Positions 1 through 8,226 of a stretch of 30,867 nucleotides of DNA are shown here, piece after piece; the stretch's first letter is position 1; every line of letters starts with the position of its first letter. Both the position numbers and the translations under genes were made by a program. The stretch comes from an uncultured Collinsella sp. (lineage in GTDB: Bacteria > Actinomycetota > Coriobacteriia > Coriobacteriales > Coriobacteriaceae). Where the stretch lies: contig URSO01000023.1 in NCBI GenBank assembly GCA_900550415.1, positions 1 through 30,867 on the forward strand, read 5' to 3'. The notes beneath the pieces are model-generated. The model ran no database searches. It saw nothing but the letters and a program-made list of their open reading frames with translations, and was not told where the DNA came from.

Positions 1-47
1 TGCCCCGCCGGCCCCTATTCCAGCGCTATACCAGCCCCATTCCAGCG

Positions 48-389
48 CTACTCCGGCTTGGTTTCTGCCGTGGGAGTCTTATCCGCCGCGACTGGAGTGC
101 GCGCGGTGTCCATAGTCAGGCAGTGCTTGGGGCAGCTCTCGATGCACTCACCGCACACCACGCAGGCATACGGGTCGATCGACCACGTTCCACCCTTGCG
201 ATCGACTGCGAGCGCGCCCGCCGGACAGCGACGCGCACACATGCCGCAGCAGATGCACGCGTCCATGTCGTTGACGATATGCCCGCGCAAGCGCTCGGGT
301 GCCGCGAGCTTCTCCTGCGGATAGCACACCGTTACCGGCTGCTTGACCATAGAGCCCAAGGCCGTCTTGGCAAATGTCAGCAAACTCAT
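48..389 (-). CDS. echF: Ech-type hydrogenase ferredoxin subunit (2x[4Fe-4S])
   Basis: This 113-residue polyferredoxin is the electron-input subunit of the membrane hydrogenase encoded upstream. Two classic cluster motifs are visible: C45-x2-C48-x2-C51-x3-C55-P and C76-x2-C79-x2-C82-x3-C86-P, the NuoI/HycF/EchF pattern. It should carry electrons from soluble ferredoxin to the small subunit on the cytoplasmic face. The last 20 or so residues are a Thr/Ala/Lys/Glu-rich tail without a recognised role. It is the last gene of the operon and starts 7 bases after the stop of the large subunit, so it is surely co-transcribed. Just past its stop the DNA carries a 12-bp direct repeat (17-28 and 39-50), and the second copy includes the stop codon. 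No terminator is visible in the 47 remaining bases, so the operon may continue outside the window. Confidence 0.93.
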   Translation of the reverse strand: MSLLTFAKTALGSMVKQPVTVCYPQEKLAAPERLRGHIVNDMDACICCGMCARRCPAGALAVDRKGGTWSIDPYACVVCGECIESCPKHCLTMDTARTPVAADKTPTAETKPE

Positions 390-396
390 GCCGCGC

Positions 397-1485
397 CTAC
401 CTTTCCGTGCAGCTAATGCAGGGGTCGATGGTCAGGATAATCATGGGCACGTTGGCAAGGAGCACGCCCTGCAGCGCATGTGTCAGACCCGCCAGGTTCT
501 GCGACGTCGGCGTGCGCACGCGGAAGCGGTCCAGGTTCTTGGTGCCGTTACCGCGCACATAGTAATACGCCTCGCCGCGCGGCTGCTCAATCACAACCTC
601 GCCGCGTGCGCCGTCGGCCGGCGTAAGCTTGGTGCGCCCGCCGATCCCGTCGTGCGGAATCTTGCCCACAAGCTCCTTAATGATGTCCATGGCCTGCGTG
701 ACCTCGGCACAGCGCACCTGGCAGCGGGCATAGCAATCGCCATCGGTGGCGACAACCGGCTCAAACGCAGCCAGGTCCGCATAGGCACCGTCGCTAAACA
801 TGCGCACGTCGTAGTCCACGCCCGAGGCGCGCCCAAACGGGCCGACCATCGACAGATCCAGCGCGTCCTTCTTGCTGATCACGCCCACGCCATGCAGGCG
901 CTCGCCACAGCTGACGTCGTCCAAAAACGTATGCACCAGGGCCTCGTAGTCGGGACGCATGGCATCGAGCGTCTGGACAATGCCAGCCAGCTCGGAGTCC
1001 TCAATGTCGTGCTTTAGGCCGCCGATCTCGTTAATCGAAAGGATCACGCGGCCACCGCACGTGCTCTCGAAGATCTTGAGAATCTGCTCGCGCAGGGTCC
1101 ACGACCGATAGAGCAGCGCCTCGAAGCCAAAGGCATCGGCGAGCAGGCCCAGCCACAGCAGGTGCGAGTGGATGCGCGAAAGCTCGTGCAAAATAGTGCG
1201 GATATACTGCACGCGGCCGGGCACCTCGATGTCGAGCATGCGCTCGCAGGCGCTGGCATAGCCGTAGCTGTGGCCCACGGCGCAAATGCCGCAGATGCGC
1301 TCGGCGATGTAGCCAAACTGGTGCATGTCGCGCTTTTCGGTGAGCTTCTCGAGTCCGCGGTGCACAAAGCCGATCTGCGGAATTGCCTCGATGACGCGGT
1401 CGTCCTCGATCACCAGGTCTAGATGAAGCGGCTCGGGCAGCACCGGGTGCTGCGGGCCAAACGGAATAACGGAGCGATGTGCCAT
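397..1485 (-). CDS. echE: NiFe hydrogenase large (catalytic) subunit, Ech/group 4 type
   Basis: This 362-residue NuoD-like catalytic subunit carries the NiFe site that reduces protons to H2. The N-terminal nickel motif RICGICAVGH is at 63-72 (C65, C68, H72). The C-terminal motif DPCISCTER is at 354-362 (C356, C359). Unlike E. coli HycE, it has no fused NuoC domain; that domain is the separate gene just upstream. The protein ends at the Arg after the second motif, so there is no C-terminal peptide for a maturation endopeptidase to remove. Known CooH-type enzymes share this from memory. The start at 1485 has a strong AGGAGG about 10 bases upstream, inside the end of the preceding gene. It lies 5 bases after the NuoC-like gene and 7 bases before the ferredoxin gene. 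Confidence 0.95.
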   Translation of the reverse strand: MAHRSVIPFGPQHPVLPEPLHLDLVIEDDRVIEAIPQIGFVHRGLEKLTEKRDMHQFGYIAERICGICAVGHSYGYASACERMLDIEVPGRVQYIRTILHELSRIHSHLLWLGLLADAFGFEALLYRSWTLREQILKIFESTCGGRVILSINEIGGLKHDIEDSELAGIVQTLDAMRPDYEALVHTFLDDVSCGERLHGVGVISKKDALDLSMVGPFGRASGVDYDVRMFSDGAYADLAAFEPVVATDGDCYARCQVRCAEVTQAMDIIKELVGKIPHDGIGGRTKLTPADGARGEVVIEQPRGEAYYYVRGNGTKNLDRFRVRTPTSQNLAGLTHALQGVLLANVPMIILTIDPCISCTER

Positions 1486-1490
1486 GGACT

Positions 1491-2207
1491 TTACGCCTCC
1501 TTTTTCTGCTTGTCGCGGACGGCCTTGGCGGCAAGCGCCGCGCGGACCTTGGCCGCTTTCTCGGGATCCATGGCGGCGAGCTTTGCCTCCATCTCGGCAG
1601 CCTTGAGCGCGGCCTTGGCGGCAGCTTCATCGTGCTGAGCATCGGAGCCGGCAGCCGCAGCGGGCTGAGCAGCGGCGCCCGCGGCATCGCCGGCGCTGGC
1701 AGCGCCCTCCCCTGCAGCAGCCGCAGCAGCGGCGGCCTTCTCGGCCGCGGCCTTGCGCGCCTTGGCCTCGGCAGCGGCACGGACCTTCATGGCTTTCTCT
1801 CGCGCAGCCTTCACCTCGGGCGTGATAACGCTCATGGGCTCGGCAGTCGAGACCTGGTAGAAAAAGCCCTTAAAGTCGATCTGCATATCGGTGATGGCAA
1901 GACCGAATAGGTCGTGCGCTTCGTTTTCAAACGGGAATACCGCCGGACAGTACGAGCTGATGGACGGAATCTCCTGGTGCCGATCAATTCCCTCAACCAC
2001 CAGGTTCTCGATCGCATAGCTACCGTCCTGCGCAATATGCTCCTGAGCAGCATGAACGTTGATAAACGTATAGACCAAGCGATACGTGCCGTCGTCGACG
2101 TTGCGCTCGGCGTGCATTTGCACAAAGCGGGCACCGGCGCCCTTGAGCGCCTGGACATGCGACAGGAGCTCGTCGATCCCAACGGTGGTATAGATTGCCT
2201 CTTGCAT
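1491..2207 (-). CDS. echD: NuoC/EchD-like hydrogenase subunit with Ala-rich tail
   Basis: Residues 1 to about 130 match the 30-kDa NuoC fold, which bridges the small and large subunits of complex-I-like hydrogenases. The conserved stretch around PSISSYCPAVFPFENEAHDLFG is the expected signature, with Glu-x2-Asp-x-Phe-Gly. From about residue 130 to 238 the protein is an alanine, lysine and glutamate-rich segment, probably one long helix or coiled coil. That tail roughly doubles the length compared with a bare EchD and has no assigned function. The start codon overlaps the stop of the small-subunit gene (TAATG), indicating translational coupling. The assignment rests on the N-terminal domain and on its position between echC and echE. 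EchD is the least conserved subunit, so the family call is a little weaker than for its neighbours. Confidence 0.88.
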   Translation of the reverse strand: MQEAIYTTVGIDELLSHVQALKGAGARFVQMHAERNVDDGTYRLVYTFINVHAAQEHIAQDGSYAIENLVVEGIDRHQEIPSISSYCPAVFPFENEAHDLFGLAITDMQIDFKGFFYQVSTAEPMSVITPEVKAAREKAMKVRAAAEAKARKAAAEKAAAAAAAAGEGAASAGDAAGAAAQPAAAAGSDAQHDEAAAKAALKAAEMEAKLAAMDPEKAAKVRAALAAKAVRDKQKKEA

Positions 2208-2788
2208 TACTCGGCCTCCTTTGCAGCGGCGGGCGCACCGTCAGCCGCGTCTGCGTCGACACCGGCCCCGGCACCCGCAGCAGCCACAAACCCGTCCTCG
2301 CCCAACTCAACGCCACCGTCCCAAGTAGCGGCACCGCCCACGGTAAGCGGATCGCCGCCGGCGCGCATCACGGCCTCCTTCTGGTCCAAGATGCCGCACG
2401 CCTCCACGATGGCATCGATCACGGTCTCGGGGCGAATGGCGCATCCGGGCGCGTACACGTCCACGGGAATCGCGCGGTCCACGCCGCCGATCACATTGTA
2501 CGCATCGCGGAACACGCCGCCCGAACACGCGCAGATGCCGCACGCCACCACGCACTTGGGCTCGAGCATCTGGTTGTAAATCTGGCGCACGACGGGCAGG
2601 TTCTGGGCATTGACCGACCCCGTCACCAAAAAGATATCCGCATGCTTGGGGTTGCCGGTGTTGACCACGCCAAAACGCTCTGCATCGAACAGCGGCGTGA
2701 GCGAGGCCAGCACCTCGATATCGCATCCGTTGCAGCTCGAGCCGTCGTAATGAATGACCCACGGCGAGCGCGACATTTTATGATCCAT
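2207..2788 (-). CDS. echC: NuoB/EchC-like hydrogenase small subunit
   Basis: This 193-residue small subunit should hold the proximal [4Fe-4S] cluster and pass electrons from EchF to the NiFe site. The cysteine set is visible: C19-x2-C22 in DGSSCNGCDIE, a cluster of cysteines at 83-88 in VACGICACSGG, and C116 in APGCAIRPE. The order and spacing fit NuoB, HycG and EchC. The C-terminal 45 residues are Gly/Ala/Asp-rich and look disordered, an extension not needed for the fold. The start at 2788 has AGGAGG 8 bases upstream. The gene follows the fused membrane subunit by 12 bases and overlaps echD by one base. Confidence 0.94.
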   Translation of the reverse strand: MDHKMSRSPWVIHYDGSSCNGCDIEVLASLTPLFDAERFGVVNTGNPKHADIFLVTGSVNAQNLPVVRQIYNQMLEPKCVVACGICACSGGVFRDAYNVIGGVDRAIPVDVYAPGCAIRPETVIDAIVEACGILDQKEAVMRAGGDPLTVGGAATWDGGVELGEDGFVAAAGAGAGVDADAADGAPAAAKEAE

Positions 2789-2800
2789 GGATGCCGCCTC

Positions 2801-5683
2801 CTAAATAAACACGTCGACGAGGATGGGCATAAGGTTGAGCAGGCCAAACACCAGCGCCACGCCCCAGCCGAGCTTAAAGCAGCTGCGCCAGGTACTGCGG
2901 GCAAAGGTGTTATCGATCAGCACCTCGACAAAATACGTCGCGACCATCACGACCAGGGCTACGACCCAGCTCACCGGGTTGTCCCAGACAAAGAACATGC
3001 CCACCCACATCAAAAACAGCACGGTCTCGCACCAGTGCATAAGGGTCATCTTGGCCAGCGTGCCGCCGCTCATCTCGGTGGCGACGCCCTGGACAATCTC
3101 CTGATGCGCGTGATGCGAGTACGAAAGGTCAAACGGCGACTTGCGCAGCTTGATGGTAAGCACCGCGAGCAGCGCCAGGAAAATGGGCGCGCTGTACACG
3201 ATGATGGGGGCCGACTGCCCCGTCACGGCGATGGAATCAAAGCTGTCGGTGGCAAGGTACAGGCCCACGCTCATCAGCAAAACGGCGGGCTCGTAGCTCA
3301 TAACCTGCAGCAACTCGCGGTCGGCGCCAACCTGGGCAAACGGGCTTTGCGTCGAGGCGGACGCCAGCACCACAAAGATCGCGGCGAGCGTCACCATAAA
3401 AGCGCACAGCAGCGTGTTGGAGCCCGACACAAAGATGCCGCCGCCCACGACGGTAAAGATGAGCGCGCACGCCATGTAGGTATCGTCCATGGTGTTTACG
3501 CTGGCGGGGGCCTTGCGCAGCAGCTTGGCAACGTCGTAGAACGGTTGCAGCAGGCGCGGGCCCACACGGCCCTGCATGCGAGCCGAAAGCTTGCGGTCAA
3601 CGCCGTCGATCAGGCCACCAACCAAAGGCGCCAGCAAGGCAAACGCCACGGTACCAATAAAGATGCCCACGACGCCCGAGCCCTCGAAATACTTACCGCG
3701 CAGCACCGAGGGCGCACTCATGGCAAGCCGCTCGGGCCCAATCCACGCGCAGCACAGCAGCGCAAACAGGATGATGCTGCAGCACACGACGCTGCCCGCG
3801 GGGCCGATACGCTTCTCGCCAAGGGCATCCTCCGAGTACCAATTGCGCTTTTCGGCCTTCACCTCGTGTCCCATCGAACCGCGGAAATGGCGATATTTGT
3901 CGGTTCCCACGCCCGAAAGATATACGTTTACGTGCGGTTTGTTGCTCACACGGAATGAAGTCAGCAACACCACGGCGATAAACGCCACGATAACCACCAT
4001 CAGATACATGGCATCCTTGCCAATAACGTGCGGCACGCGGCCAAACACCATAGCCAAGTAAGGCGACACCAGACCGCTCGAGATAACCGGGAACGCCACG
4101 CAGCACAGAATCAGCAGCGCGGCGATGGTGTTGAGCGCCGCCCACTCGGTCTTATGGACATTGACTTCAACGTTTTGAGCCGTGGGATCGACGCCCGAAA
4201 GCTTGGCCAGCCACTTGCCCCAGAAGTAAAACGTCGCGGCCGAGCCAAAGGCGAGCACCATGATCATGAGCACGTTGCCGGTCTGCGCAAACGCCACCAG
4301 GGCGCCCCACTTGGACACGAGCATGCCAAACGGCGCCACAAACATGCCCATGATACCCAGCATCATCAGGCGCGTCAGGTGCGGCATGCGGCTGAACATA
4401 CCGTCCATGTCCTCGATATTGCGGCTGCCGATATGATGCTCGGCCGTGCCTACGCACAGGAACAGCAGCGACTTGGCCACCGTGTGGAACAGGATCAGGA
4501 AGATCGCGGCCCACACGGCCTCGGGCGCGCCGACGCCCAGGCAGGCGCTGATAAGGCCCAAGTTGGAGATGGTGGAGTACGCGAGCACGCGTTTGGCGTT
4601 GCTCTGCGAGATGGCCATGAGGGCAGCGAGCAAAAACGTGATGGCACCCACACTCGTGACCATAAAGCCGGTCACGGGATAGATAGCATAGAGCGGGCTC
4701 AGCTTGACCATCAGGAACACGCCGGCTTTGACCATGGTGGACGAGTGCAGCAGAGCGCTCGTAGGAGTGGGGGCAACCATGGCGCCCAGCAGCCAGGTAT
4801 GGAACGGCATCTGCGCGGCCTTGGTAAGGGCGGCGAGCGACAGCAGAACGACCGGCATCACCAGCAGCGCGGATTGCGCGGTTCCGGCGCCGGAAAGCTC
4901 GATCATGCCCGAGATGGTCAGCGGCATGCCGTTGACGTGCAGGAACATAAGGCCCGCTAAAAACGCGATGCCGCCCAGCATGTTGAGGATGATCTGGGTA
5001 AAGGCGTTTTTGATGGCCTCGGGCGTGCGCGTATAACCAATCATAAGGAACGAGCACACGGTGGTGATTTCCCAGCCGCAGAACAGCCACTCCAGGTTGT
5101 CGCTCGTCACGATGACGAACATGGCCGAGAGGAACAGGAACATAAGCGCCAGGAACTGCGGGCGTCGGTCGGGCGCGGTCTGCCCGCGCAGCGCAGCCTC
5201 GTGCTCGTCATGGGCCTGGAAGTCCTTCATATAACCCAAGGCATACACGCAGATCAGGCTGCCGACAATGCCGACGGCGAGCACCATGATTGCACTCATG
5301 TAGTCTAGGTAGAGCGGCGTCGCCGTGACGGCTTCGGCCGCAGGCAACGTCATGGTCGCGAAGGCAATCGAGCCCGCCAGCTGCACCACGCCGAGCACAC
5401 CGGTAAGCGCGTTCCTATATTTGTGCGCGTTGTACAGGATGACGGCGCACAGAATTACGTCGATGACGGAGCTGGTGATCGAGAGCACATGCGAGGTGCC
5501 GGGGGCAACCTCAAAGCTCTGCGGACCCGTGCCAAAAAACATGACGGCGACTACAACTGTCACCGCCATAATAATGCCGGAACCTATGAGCCCCACCGCA
5601 TCGCGGGCGCGGTCACCGCGCGCGAGCAGCATGCCCAGCGCCGGTACCAGCGGAAACAGGGTAAGGAAATACAGTAGCGTCAT
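2801..5683 (-). CDS. echA-echB: Fused NuoL/EchA-like antiporter subunit and NuoH/EchB-like membrane anchor
   Basis: This 960-residue polytopic membrane protein combines two subunits that are normally separate. Residues 1 to about 600 are a complex-I antiporter module (NuoL/HycC/EchA). The GWEITTVCSFLMIGY helix keeps its conserved Glu, and the TKAAQMPFHTWL and SALLHSSTMVKAG segments carry the channel Lys residues. Residues of about 660 to 960 are NuoH/HycD/EchB. They contain the ARMQGRVGP loop after GGLIDGVDRKL and the KSPFDLSYSHHAHQE segment followed by TEMSGG, which is closer to EchB than to NuoH. A hydrophilic linker of about 570-640 joins them. The protein should form the ion-pumping arm and the anchor of the hydrogenase in the cytoplasmic membrane. 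It is the first gene of the operon. The start at 5683 has GGGGGAG 7 bases upstream. The reading frame is unbroken across the join. Confidence 0.94.
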   Translation of the reverse strand: MTLLYFLTLFPLVPALGMLLARGDRARDAVGLIGSGIIMAVTVVVAVMFFGTGPQSFEVAPGTSHVLSITSSVIDVILCAVILYNAHKYRNALTGVLGVVQLAGSIAFATMTLPAAEAVTATPLYLDYMSAIMVLAVGIVGSLICVYALGYMKDFQAHDEHEAALRGQTAPDRRPQFLALMFLFLSAMFVIVTSDNLEWLFCGWEITTVCSFLMIGYTRTPEAIKNAFTQIILNMLGGIAFLAGLMFLHVNGMPLTISGMIELSGAGTAQSALLVMPVVLLSLAALTKAAQMPFHTWLLGAMVAPTPTSALLHSSTMVKAGVFLMVKLSPLYAIYPVTGFMVTSVGAITFLLAALMAISQSNAKRVLAYSTISNLGLISACLGVGAPEAVWAAIFLILFHTVAKSLLFLCVGTAEHHIGSRNIEDMDGMFSRMPHLTRLMMLGIMGMFVAPFGMLVSKWGALVAFAQTGNVLMIMVLAFGSAATFYFWGKWLAKLSGVDPTAQNVEVNVHKTEWAALNTIAALLILCCVAFPVISSGLVSPYLAMVFGRVPHVIGKDAMYLMVVIVAFIAVVLLTSFRVSNKPHVNVYLSGVGTDKYRHFRGSMGHEVKAEKRNWYSEDALGEKRIGPAGSVVCCSIILFALLCCAWIGPERLAMSAPSVLRGKYFEGSGVVGIFIGTVAFALLAPLVGGLIDGVDRKLSARMQGRVGPRLLQPFYDVAKLLRKAPASVNTMDDTYMACALIFTVVGGGIFVSGSNTLLCAFMVTLAAIFVVLASASTQSPFAQVGADRELLQVMSYEPAVLLMSVGLYLATDSFDSIAVTGQSAPIIVYSAPIFLALLAVLTIKLRKSPFDLSYSHHAHQEIVQGVATEMSGGTLAKMTLMHWCETVLFLMWVGMFFVWDNPVSWVVALVVMVATYFVEVLIDNTFARSTWRSCFKLGWGVALVFGLLNLMPILVDVFI

Positions 5684-5750
5684 ACCATCACTCCCCCATG
5701 CAAAAACGCTGCAATTGTTTAACGTTATAGCTCAGTTGAGGAGTAGCGAC
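5684..5750 (-). promoter_or_regulatory. Leader of the hydrogenase operon with a possible -10 box
   Basis: The operon needs its own promoter, because the upstream gene ends in an intrinsic terminator. On the minus strand a TATAAC hexamer lies at 5729-5724, about 40 bases before the start codon, and matches the -10 consensus in five positions. No convincing -35 box is found at 16-18 bases from it. The rest of the gap up to 5930 shows no gene and no motif I recognise. Confidence 0.3.
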
Positions 5751-5930
5751 GGCGGGTTTTCGGCCAACTGGGGAGTTTTAGACGTACGGGGCAAGGAGTC
5801 TGTCCGCACTGGAGTAAAGGGCGACGTTTCCTTACCACAGCGACGGGCGCGCGGGCCACCGCGTGCGGCTTACTGGCCACTTTGGAGGATGTCCCAATAG
5901 GCTCGCGGCGGTCCAAAAAGTTGGCTCGGC

Positions 5931-5956
5931 AAGAAAAATGCGCCCCTGTGGGCGCA
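5931..5956 (-). terminator. Intrinsic terminator of the double-HTH gene
   Basis: On the minus strand, 13 bases after the stop at 5969, TGCGCCC (5956-5950) pairs with GGGCGCA (5945-5939) around a four-base loop. It is followed by TTTTTCTT (5938-5931). The stem and T-run form a good factor-independent terminator that separates this gene from the hydrogenase operon. Confidence 0.8.
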
Positions 5957-5968
5957 CCATCCCGTTCG

Positions 5969-6373
5969 CTATTCCGCCTTTTTAACGCGCGGCTTGCGTC
6001 CGCGCGGCTTATCGACCAGTGCGGCCTCGCCGCCGTCGCGATACTGGCGGCACCAAGCCTTAACCGAAGACTCACTGGGGATCTGGTGCTTGATCATAGC
6101 CTCGCGAACCGTCAGGCCGTTTTCCAGGCGATCCTTAACCACGGCGAGCTTAACCTCGTACGAATACGTGTGATGATGAGCGCCCGCGTTGAGCACGGCA
6201 TCGGCGCCGCCCACGGCATACGCACGGGCCCACTGACGAGCCGTGGCCTGGGGAATGCCAAGCTCCGCGGCGAGGGCGCGATGGCCGACCCCCTCTTGAA
6301 GGATCTCGACGGCGCGCTGCCTAACCTTGGGCGCATGCGTGCGAGTCCTAGTTGCTTCTGACATACCTGCCAC
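5969..6373 (-). CDS. Solitary IS150-OrfA-like double helix-turn-helix protein
   Basis: This 134-residue basic protein has two helix-turn-helix units, at about 15-60 and 70-118. The second resembles the first-ORF (OrfA/InsJ) DNA-binding domain of IS3-family IS150-type elements. The C-terminus PRGRKPRVKK resembles an AT-hook. The start is taken as GTG at 6373, because GAGG lies 7 bases upstream; an in-frame ATG at 6364 lacks a well-spaced site. No OrfB with a DDE integrase domain lies on either side, no terminal inverted repeats were seen, and the gene has its own terminator. It is therefore either a remnant of an insertion sequence or a domesticated DNA-binding protein. Its position upstream of the hydrogenase operon makes a regulatory role conceivable but unproven. 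Confidence 0.8.
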   Translation of the reverse strand: MAGMSEATRTRTHAPKVRQRAVEILQEGVGHRALAAELGIPQATARQWARAYAVGGADAVLNAGAHHHTYSYEVKLAVVKDRLENGLTVREAMIKHQIPSESSVKAWCRQYRDGGEAALVDKPRGRKPRVKKAE

Positions 6374-6650
6374 TTCTTAGCCTCAACCGTTAATCTGCTT
6401 TCTTACGTGCATGTTAGATAGTAGCATTTTGCTGTTCCCGCGTAACAGTTAATCGAAAATAGCAACGGCGGCATCTGGACATTTGCCATTTATTTGCGAC
6501 ATTTCTTTACGTTCTATTTACGCAGCTAGTTAGCTCGCAGCTCATTGAGGGTGTTTTACCAACCAGATTGATGTCTTTTTGTTTCGCTTGGTATGGTTTT
6601 CATAATTATTAACCCCTCTAGCCTCTGAGCTAGCATGTCAGTCTTCCGCT
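6374..6650. other. AT-rich intergenic stretch, no gene seen
   Basis: About 280 bases between the double-HTH gene and the repeat-bracketed ATPase cassette hold no credible coding frame. The stretch is more AT-rich than its surroundings and should include the promoter of the HTH gene. On the minus strand TACTAT at 6424-6419 could be a -10 box, but the -35 region is weak. A short CTAGC/GCTAG palindrome is at 6618-6633. I recognise nothing else. Confidence 0.4.
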
Positions 6651-6652
6651 TA

Positions 6653-6713
6653 CTTTCCAGCTTTCCACCTTAGGTGTTAAGTTAAGTGGAAAGTTGGAAA
6701 GATGGTGGGAAGT
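6653..6713. repeat. 61-bp direct repeat, copy 1 (downstream of the ATPase gene)
   Basis: This segment matches 8269-8329 in the same orientation at about 56 of 61 positions, by hand alignment. It contains the unit CTTTCCAGCTTTCCACCTTA, a GTGTTAAGTTAAGTGG centre, and a reverse-oriented GTTGGAAAG half, so the element is itself a loose palindrome. It lies 31 bases after the stop codon of the AlbA_2-type gene. Confidence 0.85.
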
Positions 6714-6744
6714 CGGAAAGCCGGACCAAAAACAACGAACAGCC

Positions 6745-8214
6745 CTACCGCGCGAGTCGATACCGTTGCCGTGGGCTGCGTGGAGGCTCCATGGCCTCAA
6801 TCTTGCCCGCACCAATCAAACCTTTTATGTGGTTGGAAACGGCGCTCCTGCTCAAACCCGAAGCGTCCGTGAGCTCCTTGGCCGAAGCCGAAGAATGCGT
6901 TGCCAGGTAACCCAAGATTGCCTCGTCCACATGCCCTACGGAGGTCGCCTGTTCCGCCTGCATTATCTTTCGCTTATCGAACGTCAGCGAAAAAGAAACC
7001 GTCGAGTTTTTTGGTTTGGGCGGCAACATGTTTGCACGCTCAAGCTGCTCGCCTATCTCCTGATAACCGGTGCCACGGTTTTCGACCACGTAGCCACCGC
7101 CTGGATACGGCGTGGTCTCGAGGATATTTGAAAGGAACTGGTTTCTGGATGACGAAACCCCAGAAGTTCCCAACGAGTCGACCGTGACATCGCCGTACAG
7201 CCCGCCGGGATTGAGAATCTCAACGCGGTCGATATACAGGTTGACCTGCACTTGCGAGCCGCGCGCGGCAGAAGAGTAGTCACGATGCATGAGCGCATTA
7301 GCCGCCGCCTCGCGCAGCGCCACGGGCGGATAATCGGGCACATCTTTCCGAAATGCCCCCTCAATCACCGCAGCGTTTCGGGTGTTTCTCGCAACGGCGG
7401 CAAGCACGTCCTCAATCATGAAAGGGATCGGCCCCAAAATGGTCTGCGAATCCAGAAAACGCTTGTTGTCGCTTACTCGCTGCGTTTTTGTAGTCCCGGG
7501 ATACGCCGTAAAGGTCACATTGAGACGTGGGAAGAACTTTTGCGGGAACCGTCCCATCGCAACAATGGCAGCAAGCGTCGGCACGATTGCATCGTCCACC
7601 CTTTTGGTCACATGCAGATCAAGAAGAATCTCCTCGTCGCTTCTGGCGCCCAAAATCCTAGGATGCAGCTCGCGCTGGCGTTTTATGAACCCTTGCAGAA
7701 GATCGGCGTCAAGGTCTTCGAGTGTGGCGCCTTCAACCGGCTCGTCATCGTACGTGGGCTGAACATGCTCCTCCATAAAGCGGTCGACCTCATAGGGGGT
7801 CATTCGCCGGTCGCCGTCGCCCGTACGGAGGAAGGACGAATCGTACATTCCACGCGCCGTGATGTAGCAGGGCTTATCGCGCGGATGCATCTCTTTGATG
7901 CGCGCGCAAAGCACCAGCCTTTCCTCAAAGGGAACAACCTGGATATCCGGCCTCACAACGGGCGTCAGCTTTTCGCACGCAGAAGAGAGAGCGTCTTGCA
8001 TCTTGCGAGCATCGAAACCATCGACAGGCGTAAACCCGTTCTTTTCGGAAATGCCGAGGATGATAAAGCCGCCCTGCGCGTTGGAAAATGCCGAGAGTGT
8101 CTCGACGATGCTTTTTGGAAGTGCGCCCTTGGCTTCTTTTACCTCGTACTGCTGGGTGTCGTTTCCTATTGTTCGCAGGTGATGAATGACCTGCGCCAAC
8201 CACTCCTCATTCAT
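6745..8214 (-). CDS. AlbA_2 (Schlafen-type AAA_4) ATP-binding protein with winged HTH
   Basis: This 489-residue protein has three parts. An AlbA_2/Schlafen-like domain covers about 10-150, with YEVKEAKGALPKSIVETL and the AFSNAQGGFIILGI strand. An HATPase_c_4-like domain covers about 300-420, with REAAANALMHRDYS, an ILNPGGLYGDV segment and SRNQFLSNIL. A C-terminal winged helix-turn-helix lies at about 440-485 (AKELTDASGLSRSAVSNHIKGL). Such proteins are usually annotated as ATP-binding transcriptional regulators; some relatives act in defence, but nothing here proves that. The start is taken at 8214, because GGGAGG sits 6 bases upstream. A longer frame to 8244 would only translate the repeat. 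The gene is bracketed by 61-bp direct repeats, and its Shine-Dalgarno sequence abuts three 20-bp tandem repeats. Confidence 0.88.
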   Translation of the reverse strand: MNEEWLAQVIHHLRTIGNDTQQYEVKEAKGALPKSIVETLSAFSNAQGGFIILGISEKNGFTPVDGFDARKMQDALSSACEKLTPVVRPDIQVVPFEERLVLCARIKEMHPRDKPCYITARGMYDSSFLRTGDGDRRMTPYEVDRFMEEHVQPTYDDEPVEGATLEDLDADLLQGFIKRQRELHPRILGARSDEEILLDLHVTKRVDDAIVPTLAAIVAMGRFPQKFFPRLNVTFTAYPGTTKTQRVSDNKRFLDSQTILGPIPFMIEDVLAAVARNTRNAAVIEGAFRKDVPDYPPVALREAAANALMHRDYSSAARGSQVQVNLYIDRVEILNPGGLYGDVTVDSLGTSGVSSSRNQFLSNILETTPYPGGGYVVENRGTGYQEIGEQLERANMLPPKPKNSTVSFSLTFDKRKIMQAEQATSVGHVDEAILGYLATHSSASAKELTDASGLSRSAVSNHIKGLIGAGKIEAMEPPRSPRQRYRLAR

Positions 8215-8226
8215 GCCGAACCTCCC

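Noticed and set aside
17..50. Direct repeat ATTCCAGCGCTA at 17-28 and 39-50
   Set aside because: Two 12-base copies at the window edge are too little to interpret; a larger array may continue outside.
2195..3958. A 587-codon plus-strand open frame opposite the hydrogenase genes
   Set aside because: It is His/Arg/Gln-rich without motifs and lies opposite conserved NuoB- and NuoH-like sequence.
48..5683. Formate hydrogenlyase operon
   Set aside because: The subunit set fits Ech, with separate NuoC-like and NuoD-like proteins, and no formate dehydrogenase gene is in the window. A formate link through genes elsewhere cannot be excluded.
5684..6650. A complete insertion sequence around the OrfA-like gene
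   Set aside because: No OrfB, no DDE integrase fragment and no terminal inverted repeats were seen on either side.
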